Assembly: GCA_019247845.1 (NCBI GenBank)
Contig: JAFBAL010000007.1
Span: 1-40,599 of the forward strand
DNA from: Alphaproteobacteria bacterium
GTDB lineage: Bacteria; Pseudomonadota; Alphaproteobacteria; Micropepsales; Micropepsaceae
Direction: 5' to 3'
Length of the DNA stretch: 40,599 nt
The position numbers were made by a program, and so were the translations under genes. Every line of letters starts with the position of its first letter. Position 1 is the first letter of the stretch. This document shows positions 27,370-36,343 of this stretch, piece by piece. The notes under the pieces were generated by a model, which saw nothing but the letters and a program-made list of their open reading frames with translations, was not told where the DNA came from and made no database searches.

Positions 27370-27774
27370 TCAAAGCATCGGCAGCGCGATTCCGGCGGCG
27401 AGCCCCGCGATCAGGAACCGCGCCAGATAGCCCAGCCCGTGCGCCAGGCTGACGGCCGGATCGATCCGGACCCAGATCTGCGTGGTCGCGACCTGCACGA
27501 ACGCGCCCGCGAGCCAGGCGATGAGCGCGACCTTCAGGCCGCTCGCGATGCCGTCCACGCCTGCGAGCGCGCAGAGCGCGAAAACGCAGGCCGCGGTGAT
27601 ATAGCCGAGCGCGCAGGAATAGAGGATCGGCATCGGCTCGCCGTCCCTGCGCGGCCACCAGGTCTCCGGGTACCGCCCGTAACGGTCGTGGAACAGCACG
27701 CCCATGAAATACCAATCGGTGAAGGTCGAGACGGTGCCGGCGGCGAAAACCGCGACGAGAACGATCCAGGACAT
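27370..27774 (-). CDS. Four-helix membrane protein of unknown function
   Basis: A 134-residue protein with four hydrophobic segments (residues about 3-25, 50-70, 78-98 and 112-133). A characteristic FTDWYFMGVLFHDRYGRYPETWW lies after the first helix; it loosely resembles DUF1761-type proteins, which I would not press. GGGGGAG precedes the ATG. It is downstream of comM on the same strand but separated by the divergent promoter region of moxR. Confidence 0.72.
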   Translation of the reverse strand: MSWIVLVAVFAAGTVSTFTDWYFMGVLFHDRYGRYPETWWPRRDGEPMPILYSCALGYITAACVFALCALAGVDGIASGLKVALIAWLAGAFVQVATTQIWVRIDPAVSLAHGLGYLARFLIAGLAAGIALPML

Positions 27775-27882
27775 GCGCTCCCCCTTAAGTGCCAGCAGCG
27801 TAAACTATCGCTTCCCTTGCGGAGCGCAAAGCGCCCCCATAGGCTTGAGGCAATCGCCATTTTGGAAAAAGAGCCTCGACCC

Positions 27883-28736
<854 letters not shown>

Positions 28737-28740
<4 letters not shown>

Positions 28741-28961
28741 GCCTCGGTCAGGCCGAGCCGGCGCTCGACCCGCTCCATGCGCATATCGAGACGATCCATG
28801 CGCGAGGAAATATGGGCGTATTGCGCTTCCAACCGGACATATCCCTCCTCCAAAAAGCTGACCCGTGTCCGCAGCTCTTTGACGTCACGGTAAATGTTAT
28901 CCACCGCCGTGCGGATGTGGCGCAAATGCTCCAGGACCAGATTGTTGGCCGCTTCACTCAT
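28737..28961 (-). CDS. Small coiled-coil protein
   Basis: A 74-residue protein, almost wholly helical with heptads: NLVLEHLRHIRTAVDNIYRDV, then LRTRVSFLEEGYVRLEAQ and MDRLDMRMERVERRLGL. Proteins of this type are frequent and uncharacterised in Alphaproteobacteria, and probably oligomerise. The ATG at 28961 has AGGA eight bases upstream; the alternative ATG at 28967 is too close. It is divergent from the next secreted protein gene, with only 46 bases between the starts. Confidence 0.75.
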
Positions 28962-29007
28962 AGGCATTATCCTGCCGCAGAAACGGATTGAGAACAACCA
29001 ACCGCAA

Positions 29008-29562
29008 ATGCCGGGATTTCGCCTTTCCATTCTTTGTTTAACGATGGCGTTTCCGGCCTTCGCGCCGGCGCAGACGACCGGCGACGTCTTCGCGGACGCG
29101 CCCGGCAACGCCAAGCGTCACGTCGCGTCGGGCTTCGTGTGCCCGTCCAGGATCGGCATCTTCGTGCGCGACGCGGTGGGCGAGCGCGATCCGTCCGCGG
29201 GCGCCGATTTCTGCGCCTATTCCGCGCTCGACGGCGTGTACGGGACGATCACCCTGGCGCCGCTTTCCGGCACCGACGATCCCAAGGCGGCGCTGGCTTC
29301 CGATTTCGAGGAGCAGGAAGGCACGGGCGGCCGGAAGATCGCGGAGGACCCGATCAAGATCGCCGGCGCGAGCGTCTATGCGCGCACCTATCAGACCTCG
29401 AGCCTCGCGAGCATCCACTACCGCGTACAGTTCGCGGCGGGCGGCGCGGGCGCGTGGAGCGTGCAGGCGACGATGGAATATGCGAGCCCGCGCGACGACA
29501 GGATCGAGCGCGAATTCCTCGAGACGGTCTATGCCGCCGCGTTCAGGACGCTGGGGCGCTAG
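29008..29562 (+). CDS. Secreted protein of unknown function
   Basis: A 184-residue protein with a signal peptide (LSILCLTMAFPAFAPAQ). The mature part has FVCPSRIGIFVRDAVGE with a Cys pair (FVCPS and ADFCAYS) and an alternating beta pattern through ASVYARTYQTSS, SIHYRVQFAAGG and WSVQATMEYASP. It looks like a small periplasmic beta-fold protein; I do not recognise a family. The end overlaps the start of the M15 peptidase gene by 32 bases. Confidence 0.75.
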   Translation: MPGFRLSILCLTMAFPAFAPAQTTGDVFADAPGNAKRHVASGFVCPSRIGIFVRDAVGERDPSAGADFCAYSALDGVYGTITLAPLSGTDDPKAALASDFEEQEGTGGRKIAEDPIKIAGASVYARTYQTSSLASIHYRVQFAAGGAGAWSVQATMEYASPRDDRIEREFLETVYAAAFRTLGR

Positions 29563-30295
29563 CCTCGCTTTGCTGCTGCTGCTTGGCGCGGGCCAGGCAG
29601 TTGCCGGCGCGCTCGACGCGCTCGCGATCGCCTATCCAAATGAGATCGCGCGCATCGACGGCGGCTGGATCGTGTTCCGCGACGGCACGCGCATGGCGGC
29701 GGGAACGGACGATCCCGCCAAACCTTTCGACAGCCTGCTGCGCGACGCGACGATCGTCGACCAGTTCCGCCTCGCCTATCCGCGCGGCGCCGGGATCGGG
29801 GCGCCGGCGAAGGATTTCGATCCCGGCCGTTTCCGCAACGAAGCGTTCTTCGACAAGCTTTACGGCAATTGCCGCCTCGCGCGGCCCGACCTGGTGGCGG
29901 TCAAATGGGTGGACGGCACGACGGTCAGCTTCGCGCGTCTCGCGGCGCCGGAGCTGCGCGCCGTCGCGGACGAGATCGCCGAGCTCCCGCCCGCCATCCG
30001 GCGCGCGGCCGCGCCCAGCGCCGGCACCTATAACTGCCGCGCGGTGAAGGATACCGGCCGCCGCTCCATGCATGCCTATGGCGCGGCCATCGACCTGAAC
30101 CTGCACGCGTCCGACTATTGGCTCTGGGAGACGGGCGGCTGGCGGAACCGCATGCCGCGCGCGATCGTGGACATCTTCGAACGCCACGGCTTCATCTGGG
30201 GCGGCCGCTGGGACCACTACGACACGATGCATTTCGAGTACCGGCCGGAGCTCAATCCGGCGGGTTCGCCAGCAGATAGGGATAGCCGTCGTTGA
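29531..30295 (+). CDS. M15-family peptidase (D-alanyl-D-alanine carboxypeptidase-like)
   Basis: A 254-residue exported metallopeptidase. Near the N-terminus is a hydrophobic signal (ASLALLLLLGAGQAVAG). The zinc motifs of the VanY/M15 group are present: SMHAYGAAIDLN (His and Asp ligands) and WDHYDTMHFEYRP with the last histidine. It probably cleaves peptidoglycan stem peptides in the periplasm. The ATG at 29531 lies inside the preceding gene; a TTG start nearer the hydrophobic stretch cannot be ruled out. The last 44 bases overlap the end of the convergent GLUG gene. Confidence 0.85.
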   Translation: MPPRSGRWGASLALLLLLGAGQAVAGALDALAIAYPNEIARIDGGWIVFRDGTRMAAGTDDPAKPFDSLLRDATIVDQFRLAYPRGAGIGAPAKDFDPGRFRNEAFFDKLYGNCRLARPDLVAVKWVDGTTVSFARLAAPELRAVADEIAELPPAIRRAAAPSAGTYNCRAVKDTGRRSMHAYGAAIDLNLHASDYWLWETGGWRNRMPRAIVDIFERHGFIWGGRWDHYDTMHFEYRPELNPAGSPADRDSRR

Positions 30296-31733
30296 TCGCC
30301 GCGCTCTGCCCCCAGACCGCGGGATCGAAGCCGGCCGGCAATGCCGCTTTCAGCGCCACGTCGCTCAAGCCCGTGACGCCGCTTCTGCAGCCGGCATCGC
30401 AGGCGCGGCTCTGGCCGCTGGAGTCCTTGTCCCAATAATCCTCTGCAAGCACGCCGAAGCCGTAATGCCCGATGAAGGCGCCGAAATGCGGCCGCCTTGC
30501 CGGCGCTTTGCCCCTGAAGAGCACCAGCGACGTCGTATAGGAATCCGATACCGATACCGCGCCGATGCCCATCAGCCCGCCCAGGCTGCTGGTGCTTCCG
30601 GCCGCGACCGAGCCCCTGGAATAGCAATCGACGATCGGAGCGCCGTCGGTGTTGGTCGAGCCCACCAGCCCGCCGGCAGCGGAGCGGCCATGCGTGGAGA
30701 CGTTGCCGGTGGCATAGGATTGCGAGATCGGCGCGACGGCGAATCCGACCAGCCCGCCTGTCGTGCTCTCCTTGCCGCCCATGACGTCGCCGGTGGCGTG
30801 CGAGAGGCTGAGCGGCCCTTCCAGGTGCCCGACGAGCCCGCCGACATAGTGGCTGCCGCCCGTGACGGTGACGCTGGAGGAGGATTTCGTCACGATGCCG
30901 TTGCTGCCGCTGACATGGCCGATGAGGCCGCCGACGGCGGAACCGCCCTGGACCGCGCCGCTGACGGTGACGTTGATCACCCTGCTGTTGACCGCCCTGC
31001 CGCTCAGCGCCCCGGCATCGCCGCCGCTGATCACGTCGATATTGGCCAAGTTCAAGTCGCGCTGGATACCGCCCGCCGACACGAACATGCCGGCCGAGCT
31101 GCTGCTGTGGCCGTCGATATGGAGATTCGAGATCGTGTGGCCAAGGCCTTCCAAGGTGCCGCCGAAGCCGACCAGGACGATGCCGCCGTTATAGGCGCCG
31201 TCGGGCCCCGCGTCGTAATCGGCCGAAAGCGCATAATTGCCCGACGGGTTGTCGATGACGGCGGCCGCCAGCGATGCGACGTCGCGAACCAACAGGTAGC
31301 TTCGGCCGTTGATGACGAGACTGCCCGTGTCGTCCCAGAAATCGATCTTGCCGCCGGGAAACAGGTTCAGATCGCCGCCCGTGCCGCCGTCGTCGGTGAC
31401 GATCGCGAGGCCGCCCGCCCCTTCGACCACCATCTCGGCCTTGATGCTGACGTTGAGGTTCGCGTCCAAGGTCAATCCGCGCGTGCCGGCCCAGGAGAGC
31501 GGCGCGGTGAGCTCGATGGTCGCCGCGCCCGCGCCGGTCTTCACCGTGACGTCGGAGGCCGCCAGCATGGCGGCGAGATCGCCTGCGTTCAGCACCGCGT
31601 TCTTGGCGGTGGGCGTGCAGACCGCGCCCGAGCACGCCATGTTCTTGGTGGGAGCCGAGGAGATGTTGACGGCCGCCCGCCCCACGGCCGGAACCAGCAG
31701 GAGCACGGCCAGAACTGCTGCGGTTCTTGACAT
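30252..31733 (-). CDS. Secreted GLUG-repeat beta-helix protein (copy 2)
   Basis: A 493-residue protein, paralogous to copy 1 and exactly as long. The signal peptide ends about GRA. The N-terminal block MACSGAVCTPTAKNAVLNAG and DLAAMLAASDVTVKT is closely similar to copy 1, as is FGGTLEGLGHTISNLHI. At least five GLUG-type repeats follow, such as VGGLIGHVSGSNGIV and TTGGLVGFAVAPISQSYATGNV. It ends EDYWDKDSSGQ and DGYPYLLANPPD. It is probably exported, with no membrane anchor seen. It lies between the moxR and VWA genes in the opposite direction. Confidence 0.85.
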   Translation of the reverse strand: MSRTAAVLAVLLLVPAVGRAAVNISSAPTKNMACSGAVCTPTAKNAVLNAGDLAAMLAASDVTVKTGAGAATIELTAPLSWAGTRGLTLDANLNVSIKAEMVVEGAGGLAIVTDDGGTGGDLNLFPGGKIDFWDDTGSLVINGRSYLLVRDVASLAAAVIDNPSGNYALSADYDAGPDGAYNGGIVLVGFGGTLEGLGHTISNLHIDGHSSSSAGMFVSAGGIQRDLNLANIDVISGGDAGALSGRAVNSRVINVTVSGAVQGGSAVGGLIGHVSGSNGIVTKSSSSVTVTGGSHYVGGLVGHLEGPLSLSHATGDVMGGKESTTGGLVGFAVAPISQSYATGNVSTHGRSAAGGLVGSTNTDGAPIVDCYSRGSVAAGSTSSLGGLMGIGAVSVSDSYTTSLVLFRGKAPARRPHFGAFIGHYGFGVLAEDYWDKDSSGQSRACDAGCRSGVTGLSDVALKAALPAGFDPAVWGQSAAINDGYPYLLANPPD

Positions 31734-31819
31734 TGCGGCAACCTCGAGGGCGATGCCAGCTTATACCCGAAGCCTCCGAGATGCGCTAACATCGGCGCAT
31801 AGCCATTGGACGAAAACGC

Positions 31820-32995
31820 ATGTTCTTCCAGTTCTTCGACGAGCTTCGCGCCGCGCGCATTCCGGTGACGCTGAAGGAATATCTGGCGCTGATGGACGCG
31901 CTGTCGAAGGACGTCATCGATCTCAAGGTCGAGGAGTTCTATTACCTGTCGCGCACAGCGCTGGTGAAGGACGAGCGCAACCTCGACAAGTTCGACCGCG
32001 TCTTCGGGCACGTGTTCAAGGGGCTCGAGGGCCTCGATGCCTCGCTGCTCGCGCAGATCCCCGAGGACTGGCTCAAAGCCCTGACCGAGAAATACCTGAC
32101 CAAGGAAGAGAAGAAGCAGATCGAGGCCCTGGGCGGCTGGGAGAAGCTGATGGAGACGCTCAAGCAGCGTCTCGAGGAGCAGAAGAAGCGCCACGAAGGC
32201 GGCTCGAAGATGATCGGCTCGGGCGGCACCTCGCCGTTCGGCAATTCCGGCTACAACCCCGAAGGCGTGCGCATCGGCCAGGACAAATCGCGTCACGGCA
32301 AGGCGGTGAAGGTCTGGGACAAGCGCGAGTACAAGAACCTCGACGACTCGGTCGAGCTCGGCACGCGCAACATCAAGGTGGCGCTGCGCCGGCTGCGCAA
32401 ATGGGCGCGCGAGGGCGCGGAGACCGAGCTCGACCTGCCCGGCACGATCCGCAATACCGCCAACAAAGGCTATCTCGACCTGAAGCTCGTCCCCGAGCGC
32501 CACAACACGGTGAAGGTGCTGCTGTTCTTCGACATCGGCGGCTCGATGGACGCGCATATCAAGCTCTGCGAAGAGCTGTTCAGCGCCGCCAAGACCGAGT
32601 TCAAGCACATGGATTTCTACTACTTCCACAACTGCCTCTATGAGAGCGTGTGGAAGGACAACCGGCGCCGCCATGCCGAGAAGATCCAGACCTGGGACGT
32701 GCTGCACAAATATCCGCACGACTACAAGATCGTCTTCGTCGGCGACGCGACGATGAGCCCGTACGAGATCACCTATCCCGGCGGCAGCGTCGAGCACTGG
32801 AACGAAGAGGCCGGCGCGGTGTGGATCGACCGCGTGGTGCAGATCTACGAGCACTGCGTGTGGCTGAACCCCGTGGCGCAGAAGCACTGGGACTACACGC
32901 CGTCGATCGGCCTGATCTCGCAGATCATGAACGGACGCATGTTCCCGCTGACCCTGGGCGGGCTGGACGGGGCGATGCGGGAGCTCAATCGTTGA
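31820..32995 (+). CDS. CoxE-like VWA domain protein
   Basis: A 391-residue protein, the usual partner of the MoxR ATPase at 27883. The N-terminal part (FFDELRAARIPVTLKEYLALMDAL) and the central helical region precede the VWA domain. Its metal-ion-dependent site is LLFFDIGGSMDAH (D-x-G-x-S), followed by FYYFHNCLYE and IVFVGDATMSPYEI. It acts in the cytoplasm as a substrate adaptor for the ATPase in related systems; the client is unknown here. The stop overlaps the TTG start of the GNAT gene. Confidence 0.92.
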   Translation: MFFQFFDELRAARIPVTLKEYLALMDALSKDVIDLKVEEFYYLSRTALVKDERNLDKFDRVFGHVFKGLEGLDASLLAQIPEDWLKALTEKYLTKEEKKQIEALGGWEKLMETLKQRLEEQKKRHEGGSKMIGSGGTSPFGNSGYNPEGVRIGQDKSRHGKAVKVWDKREYKNLDDSVELGTRNIKVALRRLRKWAREGAETELDLPGTIRNTANKGYLDLKLVPERHNTVKVLLFFDIGGSMDAHIKLCEELFSAAKTEFKHMDFYYFHNCLYESVWKDNRRRHAEKIQTWDVLHKYPHDYKIVFVGDATMSPYEITYPGGSVEHWNEEAGAVWIDRVVQIYEHCVWLNPVAQKHWDYTPSIGLISQIMNGRMFPLTLGGLDGAMRELNR

Positions 32996-33582
32996 GCGCG
33001 GCCGTGCGTCCGGCCGCGGCGGCGGACTCGCAGGCCATCGCCGCGTCCCTCGCCCGCGCCTTCCACGACGATCCGGTGATGATGTTCATGCTGCCCGATG
33101 CGGCGGCGCGCGAGGCCAAGCTGCCGCGCATCTTCAGGCTGCTGCTCAAGATGGCGTTGCCGCACGGGCTGTGCCGCGTGAGCGAAGGCTACGAGACGGC
33201 GACGATCTGGAAGCCGCCGGGGCAATGGCATCTGTCGCCGTGGGACTACGTCGTCAACGGGCCGGAGATGCTGGGCATCTTCGGCGGCAACGTGTTCAGC
33301 GTCATCGGCACCATGGACCGCATCGAGAAGGTGCACCCGAAAACGCCGCATTATTACCTGCAGGTGATCGGCACCGATCCGCCCGCTCAGGGCAAAGGCT
33401 TCGCCAGCGCCATCATGCGCGACCAGCTCGCGCGCAGCGACGCGGAGGGCATGTCCTGCTATCTGGAATCGAGCAAGGACACCAACATCCCGGTCTATCG
33501 CAGCTTCGGCTTCGAGGTGACGGGCGAGATCAAGATCCCGGACGGCCCGACGCTCTGGCCGATGTGGCGGGACGCGCGATGA
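32992..33582 (+). CDS. GNAT-family N-acetyltransferase
   Basis: A 196-residue acetyltransferase. AFHDDPVMMFMLPD near the start and the acetyl-CoA site GTDPPAQGKGFASAIMRDQLARSDAEG (Q-x-x-G-x-G/A type) with YLESSKDTNIPVYRSFGFEV are typical. The substrate is unknown. The start is a TTG overlapping the stop of the VWA gene, with GGGAG eight bases before it; a GTG at 33004 is an alternative. The stop overlaps the next start as ATGA. Confidence 0.88.
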   Translation: MSAAVRPAAAADSQAIAASLARAFHDDPVMMFMLPDAAAREAKLPRIFRLLLKMALPHGLCRVSEGYETATIWKPPGQWHLSPWDYVVNGPEMLGIFGGNVFSVIGTMDRIEKVHPKTPHYYLQVIGTDPPAQGKGFASAIMRDQLARSDAEGMSCYLESSKDTNIPVYRSFGFEVTGEIKIPDGPTLWPMWRDAR

Positions 33583-34127
33583 GAACCGTGGCGGCAGCGC
33601 TGGCGTTGCTGTTGTCCGCGAGCGGCGCGTCCGCCGCGGAGCCGGGCGTTGCGCAGCCCGATGCCACGTCGGCCGCCGAGCCTGGCGCGACGATGACGGC
33701 CGACGGCACCACGCCGCCGCCCGAGACGATCGCGATCACCGGCGCGGTGCACAATCCCGGCGCGGTCACGCTGCAGGAGCTGATGAAGATGCCGCCCGTC
33801 GACGTGACGGTGACGCAGCAGACCGACAAGGGCCCGGTGACCGGCACCTTCCGCGGTGCGCTGCTGTGGACGCTGGTCAGCCAAGCCGACCCCGTGGACG
33901 GGCCGGAGAAGAACGCTTACCTGCGCCACACCATCTTCGTCAGCGGCGCCGACGGCTACACCACCGCGCTGTCGGACGGCGAGATCGATCCCAAGCTCGA
34001 AGGCAAGCACGTGATCGTCGCCTATGCGAAGGACGGCGTGGCGTTCGACGGATTGCGCCTGGTCGTTCCCGGCGACGCCCATGCCGCGCGCGGCGTGCAC
34101 GATATCGCGGTCATAGAGGTCAAATAG
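33579..34127 (+). CDS. Secreted molybdopterin-oxidoreductase-fold protein lacking the Mo-ligand cysteine
   Basis: A 182-residue exported protein with signal peptide LALLLSASGASA and a low-complexity linker that repeats AEPG. The domain resembles the sulfite oxidase molybdopterin fold: ITGAVHNPGAVTLQELMKMP, GTFRGALLWTLV, then FVSGADGYTTALSDGEIDP and LRLVVPGD. There is no cysteine anywhere, so the residue that binds molybdenum in sulfite oxidases is absent. Small cysteine-free members of this fold exist and are annotated as molybdopterin-dependent oxidoreductases without proof. Confidence 0.75.
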   Translation: MRTVAAALALLLSASGASAAEPGVAQPDATSAAEPGATMTADGTTPPPETIAITGAVHNPGAVTLQELMKMPPVDVTVTQQTDKGPVTGTFRGALLWTLVSQADPVDGPEKNAYLRHTIFVSGADGYTTALSDGEIDPKLEGKHVIVAYAKDGVAFDGLRLVVPGDAHAARGVHDIAVIEVK

Positions 34128-34751
34128 ATGCTGAAAGTCCATCATCTGAACAACTCGCGCTCGCAGCGCATCCTGTGGCTTCTGGAAGAGCTGGGCACGC
34201 CTTACGAGATCGTGCACTACACGCGCATGTCGCCGGTGCCGCTGGCGCCGCCGGAGCTGAAAGCGGTGCATCCCCTGGGCAAGTCGCCCGTCATCACCGA
34301 CGGCGACAAGACCATCGCGGAGTCCGGCGCCATCGTCGAATACCTGATCGACACCTATGGCGACGGCCGCCTCAAGCCCGCGCCGGCGAGCTCGGATTAT
34401 TGGAAATACGTGGAGTGGATGCACTACGGCGAGGGCTCGGCGATGCTGCCGCTTCTGCTCGCGCTCTATACCGCCATGCTGGGCGAGGCCGGAGCGGCGC
34501 TGAAACCCCGCGTCGACAGCGAGATCGCCAACAACCTCGCCTATATGGAGAACGCTCTGGGGACGCGGCCGTTCTTCGTCGGAAACGACCTGACCGGCGC
34601 CGACATCCAGCTTCTCTTCGTGCTCGAGGCGGCAGGCGCGCGGCTCGAGCCCTATCCCAACCTCGGCAAGTACCGCGCGCGCATGCAGGACCGCGCCGCC
34701 TATAGGCGCGGCATCGAGAAAGGCGGGCCTTACGCCCTGATGAGCCGATGA
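34128..34751 (+). CDS. Glutathione S-transferase
   Basis: A 207-residue cytosolic GST. The thioredoxin-like N-domain has HHLNNSRSQRILWLLEELGTPYE and the glutathione-binding HPLGKSPVITDGDKTIAESGAIVEYL segment (cis-Pro plus E-S). The helical C-domain contains FFVGNDLTGADIQLLF, the N-capping box region. The substrate is unknown. The gene begins directly after the previous stop and overlaps the next by ATGA. A gshB gene in this window supplies the cofactor. Confidence 0.94.
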   Translation: MLKVHHLNNSRSQRILWLLEELGTPYEIVHYTRMSPVPLAPPELKAVHPLGKSPVITDGDKTIAESGAIVEYLIDTYGDGRLKPAPASSDYWKYVEWMHYGEGSAMLPLLLALYTAMLGEAGAALKPRVDSEIANNLAYMENALGTRPFFVGNDLTGADIQLLFVLEAAGARLEPYPNLGKYRARMQDRAAYRRGIEKGGPYALMSR

Positions 34752-35899
34752 ACAGACCTGCGCACATTGGACAAGAAGAGCGCCGCGCGCGCATCCGCGG
34801 GCTTTGCGCCCTGATGGACGAGCAGGGCATCGGCGCGGTGCTCATCGGGCCGACCGCGTCCTTGCGCTATTTCACCGGCATGTCGTGGCATCCGTCGGAG
34901 CGCTTCACCGGCGCGCTGATCCATGCGACCGGCCGCGTCGAATACGTCACGCCGGGCTTCGAGCGCGACAAGGTCGCCCAGATCGTCGGCATCGAAGGCG
35001 ACATCCATACCTGGGAAGAGGACGAGAGCCCTTATCGCCTCATCGCCGACCGGCTGGGCAACAAGGCGCGCATGGCGGTCGACGAGTCGGTCGCGCTGTT
35101 CACCTGGTTCGGGCTTCGCGGCGCCATCGACGACGCGCGGCTGCAAGGCGGCGGTGCGCTGATCAACCGCCTGCGGCGGCAGAAGTCCAAAGCCGAGCTG
35201 GCGCTGATGCAATACGCCAAGGACATCACGCTCGAAGTCCATCGTCGCGCCTGGAAGAGCCTTGTCGCCGGCGTGCGCGCCAGCGAGGTCGAGGCCTTCA
35301 TCGAAGCCGAGCACAGGAAGCTGGCAGGCGCCGGCAACACCTTCTGCATCGTCTCGTTCGGCGAGGACACGTCGCTGCCGCATGGCGGCGAGACCGACCG
35401 CGCGCTGGCCGAGGGCGACGTGGTGCTGATCGACACCGGCACGCAGGTCGACGGCTACAACTCCGACATCACGCGCACCTATGTCTTCGGCGAGCCGACG
35501 AACGAGGTGCGCCAGGTATGGGACGCGGAAAAGCGCGCCCAGGCCGCAGCCTTCGAGGCGGCACGCATCGGCGCGCCGTGCGAGAACGTCGACAATGCCG
35601 CGCGCGCGTCGATGGGCAAGGAGGGGTTCGGGCCGGACTATCGCCTGCCCGGCCTGCCGCACCGCACCGGCCACGGCATCGGGCTGGAGGTGCACGAAGC
35701 GCCCAACCTGGTGCGCGGCGACCGCACGCCGCTGGCCCAGGGCATGTGCTTCTCCAACGAGCCGATGATCGTGGTGCCGGGCAGGTTCGGCGTCCGCCTC
35801 GAGGACCATTTCTACATGGACGACAAAGGGGCGCGCTGGTTCACCGCGCCGTCCTTCAGCCTGGACGAGCCGTTCAAGGGCGTAGAGCCGCTCGCGTGA
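34748..35899 (+). CDS. M24-family Xaa-Pro peptidase
   Basis: A 383-residue metallopeptidase with a creatinase-type N-domain and a pita-bread C-domain. Metal ligands are visible as the two Asp residues in DTGTQVDGYNSDITRTYV, the His in HRTGHGIGLEVHE, and the Glu residues in SNEPMIVVPG and RLEDHF. These proteins cleave the N-terminal residue before proline or small dipeptides. The gene is translationally coupled to the GST gene before it and the VOC gene after it. Confidence 0.93.
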   Translation: MNRPAHIGQEERRARIRGLCALMDEQGIGAVLIGPTASLRYFTGMSWHPSERFTGALIHATGRVEYVTPGFERDKVAQIVGIEGDIHTWEEDESPYRLIADRLGNKARMAVDESVALFTWFGLRGAIDDARLQGGGALINRLRRQKSKAELALMQYAKDITLEVHRRAWKSLVAGVRASEVEAFIEAEHRKLAGAGNTFCIVSFGEDTSLPHGGETDRALAEGDVVLIDTGTQVDGYNSDITRTYVFGEPTNEVRQVWDAEKRAQAAAFEAARIGAPCENVDNAARASMGKEGFGPDYRLPGLPHRTGHGIGLEVHEAPNLVRGDRTPLAQGMCFSNEPMIVVPGRFGVRLEDHFYMDDKGARWFTAPSFSLDEPFKGVEPLA

Positions 35900-36270
35900 T
35901 CGACCACGTCTCGCTCGCCGTCGCCGATCTGGGACGCGCCGCCGCGTTCTATGAGACGGTGCTGGCGCCCTTGGGGCTGACGAAGCTCGTCACGCGCGAG
36001 GGCGCAACCGTCGGCTTCGGCAAGCGCTATCCGGAACTGTGGTTGAACGCGCGGCCCGGTCTCGCGCCGCAGCCCGAGACCACGGGCACGCATATCTGCC
36101 TGCGCGCGGCGAGCGAGGATGCGGTGCGCGCCTTCCACGCGGCGGCGCTTTCGAACGGCGGCCGCGATGCGGGCGCGCCCGGTCCGCGCCAGGCGGCGTT
36201 TACCACGTATTTCGGCGCCTTCGTCTTCGATCCCGACGGCAACAAGATCGAGGCGGTGAACTTCCCTTGA
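35896..36270 (+). CDS. VOC-family (glyoxalase/bleomycin resistance-like) protein
   Basis: A 124-residue single-module protein. It starts IDHVSLAVADLGRAAAFYE, the usual first beta-alpha-beta of the fold with a metal-binding His, has HICLRAAS in the second half and ends FVFDPDGNKIEAVNF with the Glu. Substrate unknown. The GTG start overlaps the stop of the M24 gene (GTGA). Confidence 0.9.
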   Translation: MIDHVSLAVADLGRAAAFYETVLAPLGLTKLVTREGATVGFGKRYPELWLNARPGLAPQPETTGTHICLRAASEDAVRAFHAAALSNGGRDAGAPGPRQAAFTTYFGAFVFDPDGNKIEAVNFP

Positions 36271-36343
36271 GCGTCGAGCGCGTAAGCGCCCCGCGCGTTG
36301 CCGCGGGCCGCCGCGCGCGCTAGACTCGCCTTGGGGCTTTCAA

